Below, piece by piece: positions 20,763 to 32,334 of a stretch of 64,000 bases of DNA (its first letter is position 1; each line of letters begins with the position of its first letter). Origin of the DNA: Puccinellia tenuiflora (lineage: Eukaryota > Streptophyta > Magnoliopsida > Poales > Poaceae); the NCBI GenBank assembly GCA_012064385.1, contig QRDG01000232.1:711709-775708 (forward strand). Direction: 5' to 3'. The notes below the pieces were generated by a model, which was given only the letters and a program-made list of their open reading frames with translations, was not told the origin of the DNA and searched no databases. Position numbers and translations under genes: made by a program.

Positions 20763-23725
20763 ATGGCGATCTCGAGGCCCCGAAGCCGGGCGGTCCCCCT
20801 CCCCCCGCTCCTCCTCCTCATCCTGCTCGCCCCGCTCATCTACTCCGGTACGACCCCGCGACGCCTTCCTCCCTCTCGATTTTGGCACGCATTGCGCAGC
20901 CTGCCCTCCTGACGATCCAATCTGTGTCCGTCCTTGCAGTTTCCAGGCTGCGGCTGAGCTGGGCGCCGGAGAAGGGCCTGAACCTGCCCCATCCTGCCTC
21001 GCCGAAGCGTCCCGATGTGCTCGTACTCGGCCCTGCTGCCGGCCAGGGCCGCACCGATCGCCTCCAGTGCCAAGGTTACCCTCCGTACTCTGTCAGTTTC
21101 TCCCATTGTCAATTGTGACAGCTGTGGTTGCGCTGTCGGGTTTGGGAGCTAGGGGAGTTGGACCCTGGGGAGTGGCGCTGTTGGCGAAGCCACATTCAAG
21201 CTAATGTTAATTGACACCACCACATTATGCAAAACCATCATATATTGGTACAATTACAAACTAATGAAAAACGTAGAAATAGTACACAGCTTACAGGCAA
21301 TAACGTACTACCTCCTATCTGATTTGACGCCAGCAGTATAGAAATCTGTACTACCGCAGCTCACTTCCACGTCAATCATTTCTGACTGGAGGGAGTATTT
21401 ATTTGACAACACTTCCTTATAGTCCTGGCACCATCAGTGCTTTAAACGCGGTTATTGTTCTTGACCTCTTAGTCGAAGAATGGGTGTCCGAAAGTAGATG
21501 ACTCATTTATGTGTTTTTCCTGCTGCACATCTCCATATAACGATTGATTCACGAGAATCGGTTCTCACATGTAGTCTCTAATTGTAGTATCCCAATTTGA
21601 AGCAATCCAAAGGACAGTAGGAAACGAGAGTACTGTTATCAGCTCTTGAAGATTGTGCATGCTGTGTTGAATGTAAACATCTGTTGACCACTGTCTACGA
21701 AGTTCTGTGATATGTATTAGTAGTGCCAGTAAGGCTTCAGGATACCACATAAATTTTATTCATACTTCTATAGCGTGAGTGAGATCAGCATCTATTTTGT
21801 AGCTACTGAATGCATTTTACTATTTTCCTCAGGACTTAAAGCTGTCAATAAGATCAGTTTATCAAGTGAAAGAAATTATTCTGGGGAACTTGTTACTTTT
21901 GTTACAGTATTCACAACCTACAATTCTGGCACAGCTGGAGCTGGCAAAATGTCATCTGATGCTGTAACTGTTGGAAAGCATTCTTACAGCAAGCAGGAAA
22001 GGTCCATGGCCGTTCTCAACACTTTCGTCAGTTTCATACAGGTACTTCTTCCCTTTCTTCTTGTTTGTGCTAGCCAGTGGCTAACTACCAAGATGCTTAA
22101 ATTTCGTATCATGTTCTTGCATGTTGTGAATGACTCATAATCACTGTCAGCTAGGAAAATTCTGAGAATTAGTTATTTTGGTAGTAGAGAAAGAGGAACA
22201 AATGTAGCGAAGACTAAAATAGAACCATTGACATCACTACGACTCAGCTAGCACACCCTTTGTAGAATCCACTATCGGTTTTATGCACACTTCTTTTCGG
22301 CTTTTAGGAGGGCTTCTCCGAGAAGCTGCCCTCCCCCAGCTTCTCATAGAAGCCCGACTCACAAATTTGTTTATACTTCTAAATTAGCCAAAAAGAAGCC
22401 GTCTGTCATATAAATTGAATCTTCTAAAGTAGAAGGGACATAATATTGGTAATTGCGAGAATGTTTGCTTAACGTCTGATCTTATTTATAGAACTCTGTA
22501 GGTGTCAATGCCGACAAGCAAAGTCATAATATTGACTGACCCTAAATCAAAATTGTCAATAAATCAAGGGAGGACCACAATACTTCCTATTGAAGGAAAT
22601 TATTCTCGAGGAAATTTGATGCTTCAGAGAATCAAATCCTACATTGTGAGTATATGCTTCCTCAGAAATCAGAACTACTCTTATGTGATCTAGAAATATT
22701 ACTGCCGTGCAGCCATCTATATGCATTATTTTCTTCTAAAATACTGATATATTTGTGTTTCTGGTTCATATTCAGGCCTTTCTGGAGCTAAAACTTGAGG
22801 AGATTGACCAAGTGAACAGTTTTAGTCATTATATTTTCACTGATTCTGATATGGCAGTGGTTGAGGATCTTGGACATATCTTCGATACATATCCTCATTG
22901 TCACCTTGCCCTTACTTTTCGTAATAACAAAGGCCAACCTCTGAACTCTGGATTTGTAGCGGTGAGAGGGACCAGCGATGGCATCTCTAAGTAAGTTTTA
23001 ACATGTACTAGTATGTAACAGATCTTAGTATTAAAACTTGGCATCACATTATATAATTCTTTCCTTTGCTTTTAGGGCTATTGAATTCTTTAAAAAAGTC
23101 CTTGAAGCATACAACCTAAAATATATGAAGGCTTCTCGCATGCTTGGTGATCAACTAGCACTGTCATGGGTTCTCAAGTCTTATCTACCATCAGCTTTTG
23201 GGAAATTTTCTAGGCCTGAAACATTTACAGGTGAAGTCAATGGAGCATCTGTTCTGTTTTTGCCTTGTGCAGTTTATAATTGGACTCCACCTGAAGGTGC
23301 TGGACAGTTTCATGGTATGCCCTTGGATGTTAAGGTATATCATTTTTCCTACACTAAGAACTTATTTGGTCCATGTCCTCCTTATAGATTTTATTTTTGG
23401 TTAAGCACTAGTACTTTGCACAGTTGTTTGTTCTTTGTTATTGGTACACTTGTGTTTTTCATTCTTGCCACTTGTCAGTGTTACACGTGCTGATTTTGGG
23501 AAGCTCTAGCTCTCAGCCTCGTAGGAGCATGTTGATATATGCAGTGTTTTTTCATTGAATATTGATAAGATACCAAAACTGACATGTTGTTTTCAGGTTG
23601 TCCATTTCAAAGGTTCAAGAAAGCGCTTGATGCTTGAGGCATGGGAATTCTACAATTCAACCTCTCAATTGCCTGATATGCTGTGCCTAATCTTGAAGAG
23701 TGGCAGAACGAAATATGACTTTTGA
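20763..23725 (+). CDS. Putative Golgi type II membrane glycosyltransferase-like protein
   Basis: Seven exons join in frame: 20763-20847, 20940-21074, 21833-22041, 22502-22645, 22776-22990, 23076-23334, 23597-23725 (1,176 nt, 391 aa), all GT-AG. Residues about 13-28 (PLPPLLLLILLAPLIYS) after a short basic N-terminus (RPRSR) form a signal anchor, which predicts a type II Golgi or ER membrane protein. The luminal part has the look of a GT-A fold: a beta-strand block KVIILTD, the DxD-like metal-binding motif FTDSD at residues 212-216, then LNSGFVAVRG and DQLALSW, an order seen in nucleotide-sugar transferases. N-glycosylation-type sites are present (NYS). Neither the donor nor the acceptor can be told, and the exact family was not identified. 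It is divergent from HDA2. Confidence 0.82.
21308..21395. mobile_element. Degraded Stowaway-like MITE in intron 2
   Basis: An 88-bp piece with ends ctacctcctatctgattt and tttctgactggagggag, flanked by TA on both sides. The right end reverse-complements to ctccctccagtcag, which resembles the CTCCCTCCGT end of grass Stowaway elements; the left end is partly decayed. It has no effect on the splice sites. Confidence 0.5.
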
Positions 23726-24425
23726 AGCTATGTTCCACTATGAAGGTACATCTGGTGCTCTCTCTCTCTCTCTCTATCTCCCTCGAGACATCTCTGGCTG
23801 GGTCCGCATTTCGGGTTTTCTTTTCCAGTATCTTTTGTTGTTCATGCGACACAGTTAGTGTTCGTCTTTGTTGGTGTCCTTGTAATGCTTTACGTATGTA
23901 AGGTGTGCTTTACTCTGAAGCTTTCTCTTCACACGCTTGGCTTGTTTTTACAGTTGATCCTCGCCGAACACCACATGGATTCTGTTTGGCATAGGCTTCT
24001 CTGCAGTTCTGAGTCATTTCAAGAATGCAGGCAGCGGGGCAGCGCATAACGCAAGTAGAGGCATAGCAGAAATTCAGGTAGCATACGACGTAAACAGGGT
24101 GATCCAGACTATAACGAGAGCAGAGGTGTGATGAGATTGGCGCAAAGCATCCCTGTGGAATCAGGGCCATAGACAATACTGGCTAGCAGGGTGATCATGT
24201 AGGAAATCACCAGTTGTTTTGGTGATAGTTTTGGTAGCTTTGTTAGTTCACCCTTCACTGGCCAATTCATGCTTGTTGCAGTTTCTTGGCTGAGGGCTTG
24301 AGGCCCATGAGGTTGTTGTAAATCTTCCCTATTATTAGCAAATTATGATGCTTTCATAAATGAGAAGCAACAGGAAATGATCCATGCACTGTGTGCGCTC
24401 GATGCTCCAGAGTACGTATCTGCTT
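23726..24425 (+). other. 3' region of the glycosyltransferase-like gene
   Basis: Probable 3' UTR and downstream sequence. A (CT)n microsatellite lies at about 23757-23776. An AT-rich segment with tgtaaatcttccc and catgatgctttcat-like sequence near 24300-24360 is where polyadenylation is most likely. A clear AATAAA was not found, which is usual for plants. No further gene is seen. Confidence 0.45.
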
Positions 24426-24763
24426 TTAGATGCTTATTTCATATAAAGAAACCTCCCAATTTTGTACAAACATAAAAGCAAATAAACCTAGACGAGAGAC
24501 AGAAAGAAAAAATAAATAGGAAACACCCAATTCTACCTGCTCAAGGCAAGCAACCTGGTCATCATGGTCACTGACTCGAAAGATCCTATAGAAGCAGAAA
24601 CTGAATCCAAACATACAGAAGTATGAGGAGAAAATGGCAGCGATGTGAGATAAATGGGGATCGGCAACCAGCTTCAGTTTATCAGCCCAACCAAATCGAG
24701 AGGTTCAACATCACTTGATCAAATCGACATCTATTAGCGACAGCGAAACCTAGGAAGAGAGAT

Positions 24764-24972
24764 GAAACTCACTGCCACGTCGGCAAGAGCTGCTGGCTTC
24801 GTCCATCCCGAATCTCAGGTCTGCACAAAAGCAAAACAAAAACACCCCAGGAACGGAACTATGAGCTCAAATAGAATTACCACACAGTCGGGCGAGAGAA
24901 GAGGGATGTCAAGGGGAGGAAGCTTGGGATCTTACATAGTGTGTGGATCGCAGAAGCAGCGGCGAGAAACAT
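24764..24972 (-). pseudogene. Relic copy of the eEF1B gamma 5' end
   Basis: This stretch is a diverged copy of 28067-28290, the leader of the EF1G gene just to the right. Shared landmarks in the same order are the region around the first coding exon (tgaaactcactgccacgtcgg against the intact atgtcgg), gaatctcag...tctgcac at the leader-intron acceptor, and gcttgggatcttac at its donor. The start codon is lost (ATGGCGCTC reads GTGGCA here on the minus strand). No downstream EF1G exons follow, so only the 5' end was copied or kept. Confidence 0.75.
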
Positions 24973-25463
24973 CAGGAGGAATGTTAAAACGTCATTCAGA
25001 AATTATTCATAATCTCCTTCAGAGTCTCCATTCATATGATTTCGTGGTCGTCGAACACGAGCAAGCAGAATGGTCTGATGTTCTGAACCATCTGGCAAAC
25101 TGTCACACCATGCAGGTAATCCATGCCCTGTTTTGACATTCGGACAGCTTCACAGCATTCGGATGGTTTCAAAGTTACAAAATGAAAAAGATAGTGAACG
25201 GTACAGATGAAAAATAACAGCAACGATATCACCCAGAAATACCCAATTGCATGGCATAACTAGGACTACTCAAAGTAAGACCACCAGATACCCAAAATAC
25301 TCATGACATAGCACAAAAAGTGACCGGTTCAGCAGGTCAAATAGGCATTAAGTAACAAGCAAACTCTTCCAAAAAAAGAAAAGACATCCAACTGTTTCGA
25401 CACTGAATTCAAGTCCTACATAGCTCTCTGTCAATGCCATCATGATGCATAGCACTGCTCCCC
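24973..25463. other. Intergenic between the EF1G relic and EF1G
   Basis: AT-rich, non-coding as far as can be judged. A plus-strand open stretch at 24990-25120 encodes a protein-like peptide (YDFVVVEHEQAEWSDVLNHL) that ends at a CAG|GTAATC donor-like site; it has no recognised family and no partner exon. The last 100 bases would be the 3' UTR of EF1G, read on the minus strand. Confidence 0.4.
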
Positions 25464-28086
25464 TCACTTGAAGCACTTGGCGTCCAGCAAGGCCTGACCC
25501 TCGAATGGCTCAAGGTCCTCAATCATAGCTTCAACACGCTGCTTCTGCGCCTCGTCAGAGATGTCGACCTTGGTCCACTCATAGAGTTCCATGTCGTAGA
25601 CCTCATCCATGACGAACTTGGGGATCTCCTGGCCACGGAAGAGCCAGAGACCCTTGAGCTTGAAGGGCGGCTCAGAACCAATCACAAGCATCTTGCCAAA
25701 AGCATACTTGCGGCACATATCCATCCGCTGGAGGAACCCGCCAACCTTGTTCATGGTCACATATGACACGGTGTTCTCTTCCTGGTACTTGTACTCACAG
25801 AACCACAAAGAGTAACCCTCTGGGTCATACATCTCCCAGAAACCTGAAACACAGACATCATATGAGTTTCAGCTCATGAGAGGGACAGGGTTACAAAAAT
25901 GAACAAAAAGGATTTTCGAATTCCGCTTTGATTTCAAATGAGAAGGTTGCAAATAGAATGACATGACTGTATACTGCTAATGTAAGGTGACATTACAACA
26001 ATGATGTATATCCACTACAGCTGGGACATTCTAGTCTCCTTTCTAACAAGGACATAATGAGACACCTACACAACATTCACAACAAAACGTTGTTGTCCCA
26101 AGTTTATGACTTTGATCAATTGATGAATTTTAAATAGATAGAAAACTGAAAGGACAGAGAATTCCTCTTAGCATTTACATCACTTAGTGTTGACTGGACG
26201 AATTTGTAGCTATCAGTTATTGATTATATTTGCTAGATTGTAAAATCCACATATCAGGCTTCTGAACAATTAACAAACATCAGACAGAAGTGACAACAGA
26301 TCACTAACGAATAGAGTAAGGACTCCATAAGACTGAAGTAATACCTTTAATAGCAACCTCGTGGAAGTTTTTCTTTGTGTTTGAGTATAGCCTCTTCCAG
26401 TCATCAAGCACCATCTTGCTCGGTGGCAGCAGATCAAGAGGGTTTTTGGCCTTCGGCTTTGGTGCCTCTTCCTCTGGTGCCTCAACCACTGGCTTTGGGG
26501 CCTCCTCCTTAGGAGCCTCTTTCTTGACCTCCTTTGGTTTAGCAGGAGCAGCCCTCTTCTGAACAGGAGGAACAGCCTCTGCCTGCTTGACCTCACCCAT
26601 GACCTTCTTGAAGTTAGGCTGGTTAACCATTGTCCAGAAGTACCTCTCCACGTGTGGGAACTCAGATGTGAAAGTCTTGGGCAAGAGGTGCGCAAAACCA
26701 TGGTAGAGGTTGCATGTCATGACGATATCCGCCAGGGTAACAGAATGGCCAACAAGGAATGTGTTTGAGGCCAGGTGAGTGTTCAAAGCATCAAGCGACC
26801 TCTTCAATCCAGCAATACCAATTTCCTCAGCCTGTAATGGTAAACATTAGAACCTTGCAGGATACCAATGCTCATATAGCTGACATGCCAATCCTAAAAC
26901 TTACTGCAGGGATATAAGGCACAAAACCAAGCCTTGGGTACAACCACTTTGCAATATTGGTATCAACCTCTGTGGCAGCAAAGTCCATCCATTGCTCAAC
27001 ACGTGCCTGTATGAACCAATAACAGAACATTACTAAAACTTACTGGCTATGATGATAGAAGTAGTTGATAAATCACTCACATATTCAATGAGAGAACCAC
27101 CAAAAAGAAGGTTGTCAGCCTTTGAGCGAGCAACTGAAGGAATAAAGGAGACCACTGATTAATTTAGGCGGTGAAGAGTCAAGTAAGGCTAAATCAAATA
27201 AGAAACAGCACACATACCATAGCGTGCAATAGCGTTGCTCTCAAAAACAGCACCATCAGGCGTCTCAAGAACAGGAACCTACAAAGAATTTTATTAGTTC
27301 CGAGTCACTGTATTGAACTAATTTGTAAATTTAATTAGTGTACCTTCCCAAGGGGATTCATCTTCATAAATTCAGGGGTTTTGTTAGAGACACCCATCTC
27401 AAAGTTCTTGACCAGCTCAACCTTGACACCGCAGTACTCTGCAGCGATAAGCGCCTTGAAAGCATTCTTGTTGCCGGTGCCAGAATGCAATACCTAGGAC
27501 AATGGAACATCATCAGTATGAGTGTATAAAGTAACTAGTACATACATGGAAGCAGGAACAACTTGATGTAAGGGCTAAGCAAAGTAGATGGACTATTCTC
27601 TCTCGGCACACGCACAAAAAAAGCTTCTAACATCCATTCTAATGTTGTACTACAAGCTACAGCAACTTGATAGATAGATAAATAAAGAATTAGGGATAAC
27701 TGACATATCCTGGAGATCTAAGGTTGCGAATAATCATATACAAATCTACACGAGAGAGTATCAATATCAAGTGAGTAAATGGCCCATCGGTCCAGCACAA
27801 TCTATCGAATTGATATTTGGAGCAGAACCACATTAATTAATCCCACACCGAGGACACGCGATCTGGATCCAGCAGATACGCTACAGAGACATAGACCTAC
27901 GACTGGCGTCAAGCATCGGAACAAGGTAACCACACATAACGCCCCCTCCAATTCCAAATCGGAGAGGCTCAAAAGCATTCGACCACGTAAACATCTACTC
28001 CGCAGGCAATCCGAACTACGCAACCGTACTACATAAGCAACAAGGAAACCTAGAAAGCAAGCGAGATGAAAACTCACGAGCGCCAT
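25464..28086 (-). CDS. EF1G: Translation elongation factor 1 gamma (eEF1B gamma)
   Basis: Subunit of the eEF1B complex, the cytosolic guanine-nucleotide exchange factor that recharges eEF1A with GTP; gamma scaffolds the complex. Seven coding exons on the minus strand join in frame: 28086-28078, 27493-27344, 27278-27218, 27133-27081, 27006-26905, 26831-26345, 25843-25464 (1,242 nt, 413 aa). The first coding exon is only 9 nt (MAL). Residues about 4-75 are a GST N-terminal fold (VLHSGTGNKNAFKALIAAEY, then VPVLETPDGAVFESNAIARY), about 85-205 a GST C-terminal fold, about 215-255 a Lys/Pro/Glu-rich linker, and about 258-413 the EF1G C-terminal domain (YDPEGYSLWF, VGGFLQRMDMCRKYAFGKM). Length matches plant orthologues. 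A 5' UTR intron is visible upstream. The copy looks intact. Confidence 0.97.
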
Positions 28087-28600
28087 GTCGGCAGGAGCTT
28101 CCGGCCTTCGCCCAACCCAAATCTCAGATCTGCACGACACCAAAACGAAACACCACAGGAACGAGACAGTGAGCTTCCACTGGAATTACCACCAACTGAG
28201 AAGCGCGAGAGGGGAGAATTCTCGGGGAAGGGGGAAGCTTGGGATCTTACCAGCTCGTGTGGATCGAGACGAGATCGCGGAAGCGGCGGCGAAAACCCCA
28301 GGAGCCGAGGGTGTGGAAGAGGCGGAGAGGGGTTTACAAGGGCAGGGGGGAGGTGTGGATTTATTATGGCGGCGCTCGGAAGAGGGGAGGGGAGAGGGGC
28401 GAGCGGCTATCTAGGGTTGCGGCACGGAGGGTCGTGATTCTCGGTGGGGGAGACTGGACGGTCCAGATTAGTCGGGGGAAAAGAAGGAAGATGAGCGGGC
28501 GGCTCTTTTCTGTCGGGGCTCCCTGGGTTTAGTTGGAACCAATTTCGGGTCCCTGCAGGATCAAGCCTGTGATTAGGAATTACTTGCACGAACAGTAAAG
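28087..28600 (-). promoter_or_regulatory. EF1G leader, 5' UTR intron and promoter
   Basis: On the minus strand a leader exon ends at CTG|GTAAGATCC (28251/28250). A 120-bp intron runs to TCGTGCAG (28131-28130), then leader 28129-28087 leads to the start codon. A TATA-like CATAATAAATCC sits at about 28357-28368. Leader introns next to the start codon are common in plant translation-factor genes and often raise expression; that role here is inferred. Confidence 0.7.
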
Positions 28601-30181
28601 GAAAACGCTTGTTTTAGGGCGACCTACGCGATGAAATCGTAGGTCGCCCCGCGCGCGCGACGTCTACTTTCCTTTTTCTTTCTCTCCGCTCGTTGGCTCA
28701 CATGGTGGCCCACACCTGGATGTGTTGTTGCATGCGCACGGTCGCCCCACGCAGCCCAGGCTGCCCAGCATGCAAGGCAGCGGCTGCCACCGGCTGTTGC
28801 TAGCTAGCACCATTACTAGGCAGGACCAGTGCATGCGTTTTTTTTGGCTACTCATGCGTGTGCACCATTTGCATGTTGATTTGCTATATGCACCTAAAGA
28901 CATTTTTTAGCCTCTGTTCTCATTTTTGTACTAGCTATTTTATTTTTATTTTTTTGCTACAACCCAGTGCGTCGCCTGCTGCAAGTTGGTGTCATTGTGC
29001 AAGTCCGCACTGACGTTTCAAAAGTTTCGCGATGACGATGTGAGGCCGTTGCATCATTGGAGGCGATGTTGCGAGGCCGCCGACACGGGACTCTACAAGC
29101 AACGACATGTTGCGTGAGCTTCCACCAAATTTGCTCGATCGTTTTTCGAGTATTTGTTGTGCTGTTTGCCGTAATCCTACATACGTATTTTTTGTTGTAA
29201 ACTTTCACAAAATATGCTACAAAATATAAAAAATTTGTTTCGATCATTTTTTTGTGATTTTCTCTCTTCAATGCTACATACATGTTTTTGCTTTGTTGTA
29301 AAACCACAAAAAATATGCTACAAGCATACACCAATTTTGTTTCAACAGTTTTTCGTATTTTGTATGTGAGTTTTTGACGATGTGCTACATATATGTTTTT
29401 TTGTTGTAAAAGTACAATAATAATGTTACAAACAAAAAATATTTTTGTGTCAGTAGTTTTTATTTTTTGATGTCCGGTTTTTACTGTACTGCTACATAAG
29501 TGATTTTTTGTTATAAATGTACAATAATTATGTTACAAACATACAATATTTTTGTATCTGTGGTTTTTACTTTTTGTTGTCAGTTTTTTGCCGTAATGCT
29601 ATAGAAGTGTATTTTTGTTGTAAAAGTATATATAACTTATATTACAAATATACAATATTTTTGTGTCAATATTTTTTTTATTTTTTGCTGTCAGCCTTTT
29701 GCTATAATGCTACCTAAGTGTATTTTTTGTTGTAAAAGTATATAAATTATGCTACAAATACAAACTAATTTACTTCAATATGTTTCAGTATTTGTTGTGA
29801 GATTTTTGGTATAATACCGTCGTCTACAACTGAAATCAGTCGTGGTGGGCTCCCCCTAGATGAGGACAACACGCGACCGTGCCATCTTGAAAAGCAAACT
29901 GAAGCAAAAGTGACCTAGGCTGAACAGGTGCTAGCTAGCATGTCTAGGTAATATTTTGATGCCGCCGCATGCAACCTTGGCTAGCTAGCTAGCGTGCCTA
30001 CCGTGCTACATGCAAGCTTGCATGCCGCACGAGTCAATTCAGGGTACATGCAAGTTTAGGCTCGGGCCAAGTTTAGCTGTGCGCGTGACGTTTAAACTGT
30101 TTCCACACCGTACGATACAACGAATCCAATGGCTGGGAAGGGGACCTACGGAGGATTTCTTTAGGGCGACCTACGCCTAGC
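28601..30181. repeat. AT-rich repeat region bounded by agggcgacctacg motifs
   Basis: Starts at about 28617 with agggcgacctacg followed ten bases later by its inverse (cgtaggtcgccc), a potential hairpin. The direct motif recurs at 30162 (ttagggcgacctacgcc). Between them are a GC-richer part (28660-28900), a tandem array (29165-29815) and a mixed tail with gctagctagc repeats. No coding sense is seen. It may be a decayed DNA transposon, but matching terminal inverted repeats and target duplications were not established. Confidence 0.5.
29165..29815. repeat. Tandem array, about six ~109-bp monomers
   Basis: Each unit opens with a form of gctacatacatgttttt-gttgtaaaa, passes through a tgttacaaacata block and ends with tttttgtgtca...ttttttgctgtcag. 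The opening motif recurs at about 29175, 29271, 29382, 29491, 29598 and 29708, a period of roughly 96-111 bp. Units are diverged from each other, so the array is old. Confidence 0.75.
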
Positions 30182-31121
30182 GCGCCATAAACGGGAGAGT
30201 AAGGGTCACGTCATCTCCAAAAATGCATTGCGTATCGATTACTCTAGCTATACACGTATGTGAACATAACACGAGTATTATTTCACTTTTCAAAATCTCA
30301 GATCCAACACTTTTTTTACATGGAATGTAAAAAAATTATTAACTTAGAGCATCTCCACGGGAGCGCCTAAAATATGTCCGGCACACCCCATTGGAGGTCC
30401 TTTTGGGTGGTGCCGAGTGTCCGGTCAAAAAAAAAAATTCCCTGCCCACACCGGCACCGCCTAAACTAGGGCCTCCAAACAGACAGCATTACCACAAACA
30501 GGTTGTGGGCGCGGTGAGCGACATCTCGGCGACGCGACGGCTGCGAGCAGGAGCAGCACGGCAAGCACCACAACAGCAGCACAAGCACCACGCGCGGCCA
30601 CGCTCGACGGCGAGCACCACAGCAGCAACACGAGCACCACGGCGTGGCTTCAGGATGCGGTGCTTCGGCTAGAGCTCGTCGGCGAACCACCGCGACCAGC
30701 TTCGCGCCGCAACCGCCGCGTTCCTCCACCGGCACGGTCTCCGCGCCGCGACCTCCACAACCAGCTCCGCGCCGCCACGGTCTCCAAGCTCGCGGACTGG
30801 TGGGTTCGGGTACTTGCAGGCTAAAACACATCAGATGTACTAGTGTGGCCGCACTAGCACATCAGATGTTTTATGATAGACTGGTGGGTTCGGGTACTTG
30901 CGACATGAACCTGAAGCAGAGCTAGAAGATCCCTAGCTGCACGAACCTGAAGCAGAGCTATGTGCATGTGTGCTTATGTACTAGGAAGTGCTACTCGATG
31001 CGTACAGGTTCAGAGCTAAATAGGTGGAGAAGTCAGTGGCGTCGGCGGGGAAGCGGATGGGCTTGCCGTGCTAGAGCTGGACGTGAGCGTGCGGGGGGCG
31101 CATGGAGATGGCGCTGCTGAT
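30182..31121. other. Intergenic with MITE-end-like sequence and short duplications
   Basis: No gene. A gagcatctcc motif at about 30348 resembles the end of many grass MITEs. A CAGCAG/CACCACG-rich low-complexity tract lies at 30540-30660. Short perfect direct repeats lie at 30796-30960: gactggtgggttcgggtact twice about 84 bp apart, and gaacctgaagcagagcta twice about 36 bp apart. Confidence 0.45.
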
Positions 31122-32334
31122 TGCTGTTGGAAAACCCCAAGAGGAAGGTATGAAGCAGCGCAGCGGAAGTTTTACCTTGATTTCAAAACCAAGGTTGTCG
31201 AACCAGTAGGACTTGGAAAAGGCTTAGCAATGTGTCAATAGAGCCGTTTCTCGATTATTGACGTGGACCTGCATACAATCACCAACAAACTATTTTGCCC
31301 CAACAAAACCGAAAGGTTGTCAATCTCTCCGGCTTGCCAAACACAAAGAATTAAATGTGTGGATGTAAAATATGATGAGGATGAAATATGACCAGCGAGC
31401 AAATGATGATAAAAAGTTATGAAAACGGTTATAAGCAATGTAAGAAAATATGACCGGGGTCCACAGTTAACTAGAGGTGTCTCTCCAAAAGATATACATG
31501 ATGGGTTAACAAATTACAGCATGGCAATTGACAGAATTGTAGTCGCACAACAAAGCTATCATAAAACAATATAGTTCACCGCTTCATCTAATATGGTCAT
31601 TACGTCAAAATATATAGACCGTCATCCAACTGCATCTATGCCTAATAATCTACTCTGCGATCGCTATCCAGCATGTCACCCAAAAGTATTAAGTTGCAAG
31701 CAACAGATCATCGCAATAAGCAAAGTGCATAATGTAATCAATCTAGATAACACGAAGAAATCACACCGCTGTTTTCTCCCTAGTGGCAACAACACATCTC
31801 TAGCCTTAACCGTTCATATCACCGAACTCAGATAAAGAGAGGCATGAACCCACTATCTAACATAAATACTCCCTCATACAACACTAACAATTACTCGACC
31901 AAAGCAACCACTAGCATCGGAGAGAATGCAAGATCATAGATGAAACACATAACTGAACAAAAGTAATGACTTACACAATTTATCGGATCCATGCAAACAC
32001 AATCATGTAGCAGTTACAAATAGATGATCTTGATCATGATAGGCAGCTCAAAATATCTAAACAATGGAGTACAAGGAGAAGAGACAACCATCTAGCTACT
32101 GCTATGGACCCGTAGTCCCGTGGTGGACTACTCACGCATCACTCCAGAGGTAGGCATGGTGGTGTAGATGCCTCCGAAGTCGATTCCCCTCTCCGGTAGG
32201 GTGCCGGGAAGAGCTTCTGAACCCTCCTGAACTAGGGTTTGAGATGGCGGCGGCCTCGGTTGTATTCTGGAGATTATGATCGTGCCTCCTCTGTTTTTAG
32301 GTCAGAGGAGAATTTATAGGAGGCGATGGACAGG
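31122..32334 (-). repeat. Element D 3' LTR, left part (Athila-type, minus)
   Basis: On the minus strand this is the U3/R/U5-distal part of an Athila-type LTR. Its outer end reads ...acagca (minus), like the LTR end of element A. It shares with A's LTR, in reverse, the block around gaccggaaagattgacaacc, tgacaggctggatagcgatc and tagtctcacc...ctacgggtccat, but it is clearly diverged. It is interrupted at 32334 by element A and continues at 55754. Confidence 0.8.

Noticed and set aside
31122..32334. This stretch as a solo LTR or as the 5' LTR of element A
   Set aside because: It is in the opposite orientation to A, its other part lies beyond A's target duplication, and it is joined to a tail region at 56088, so it belongs to a separate element, D.
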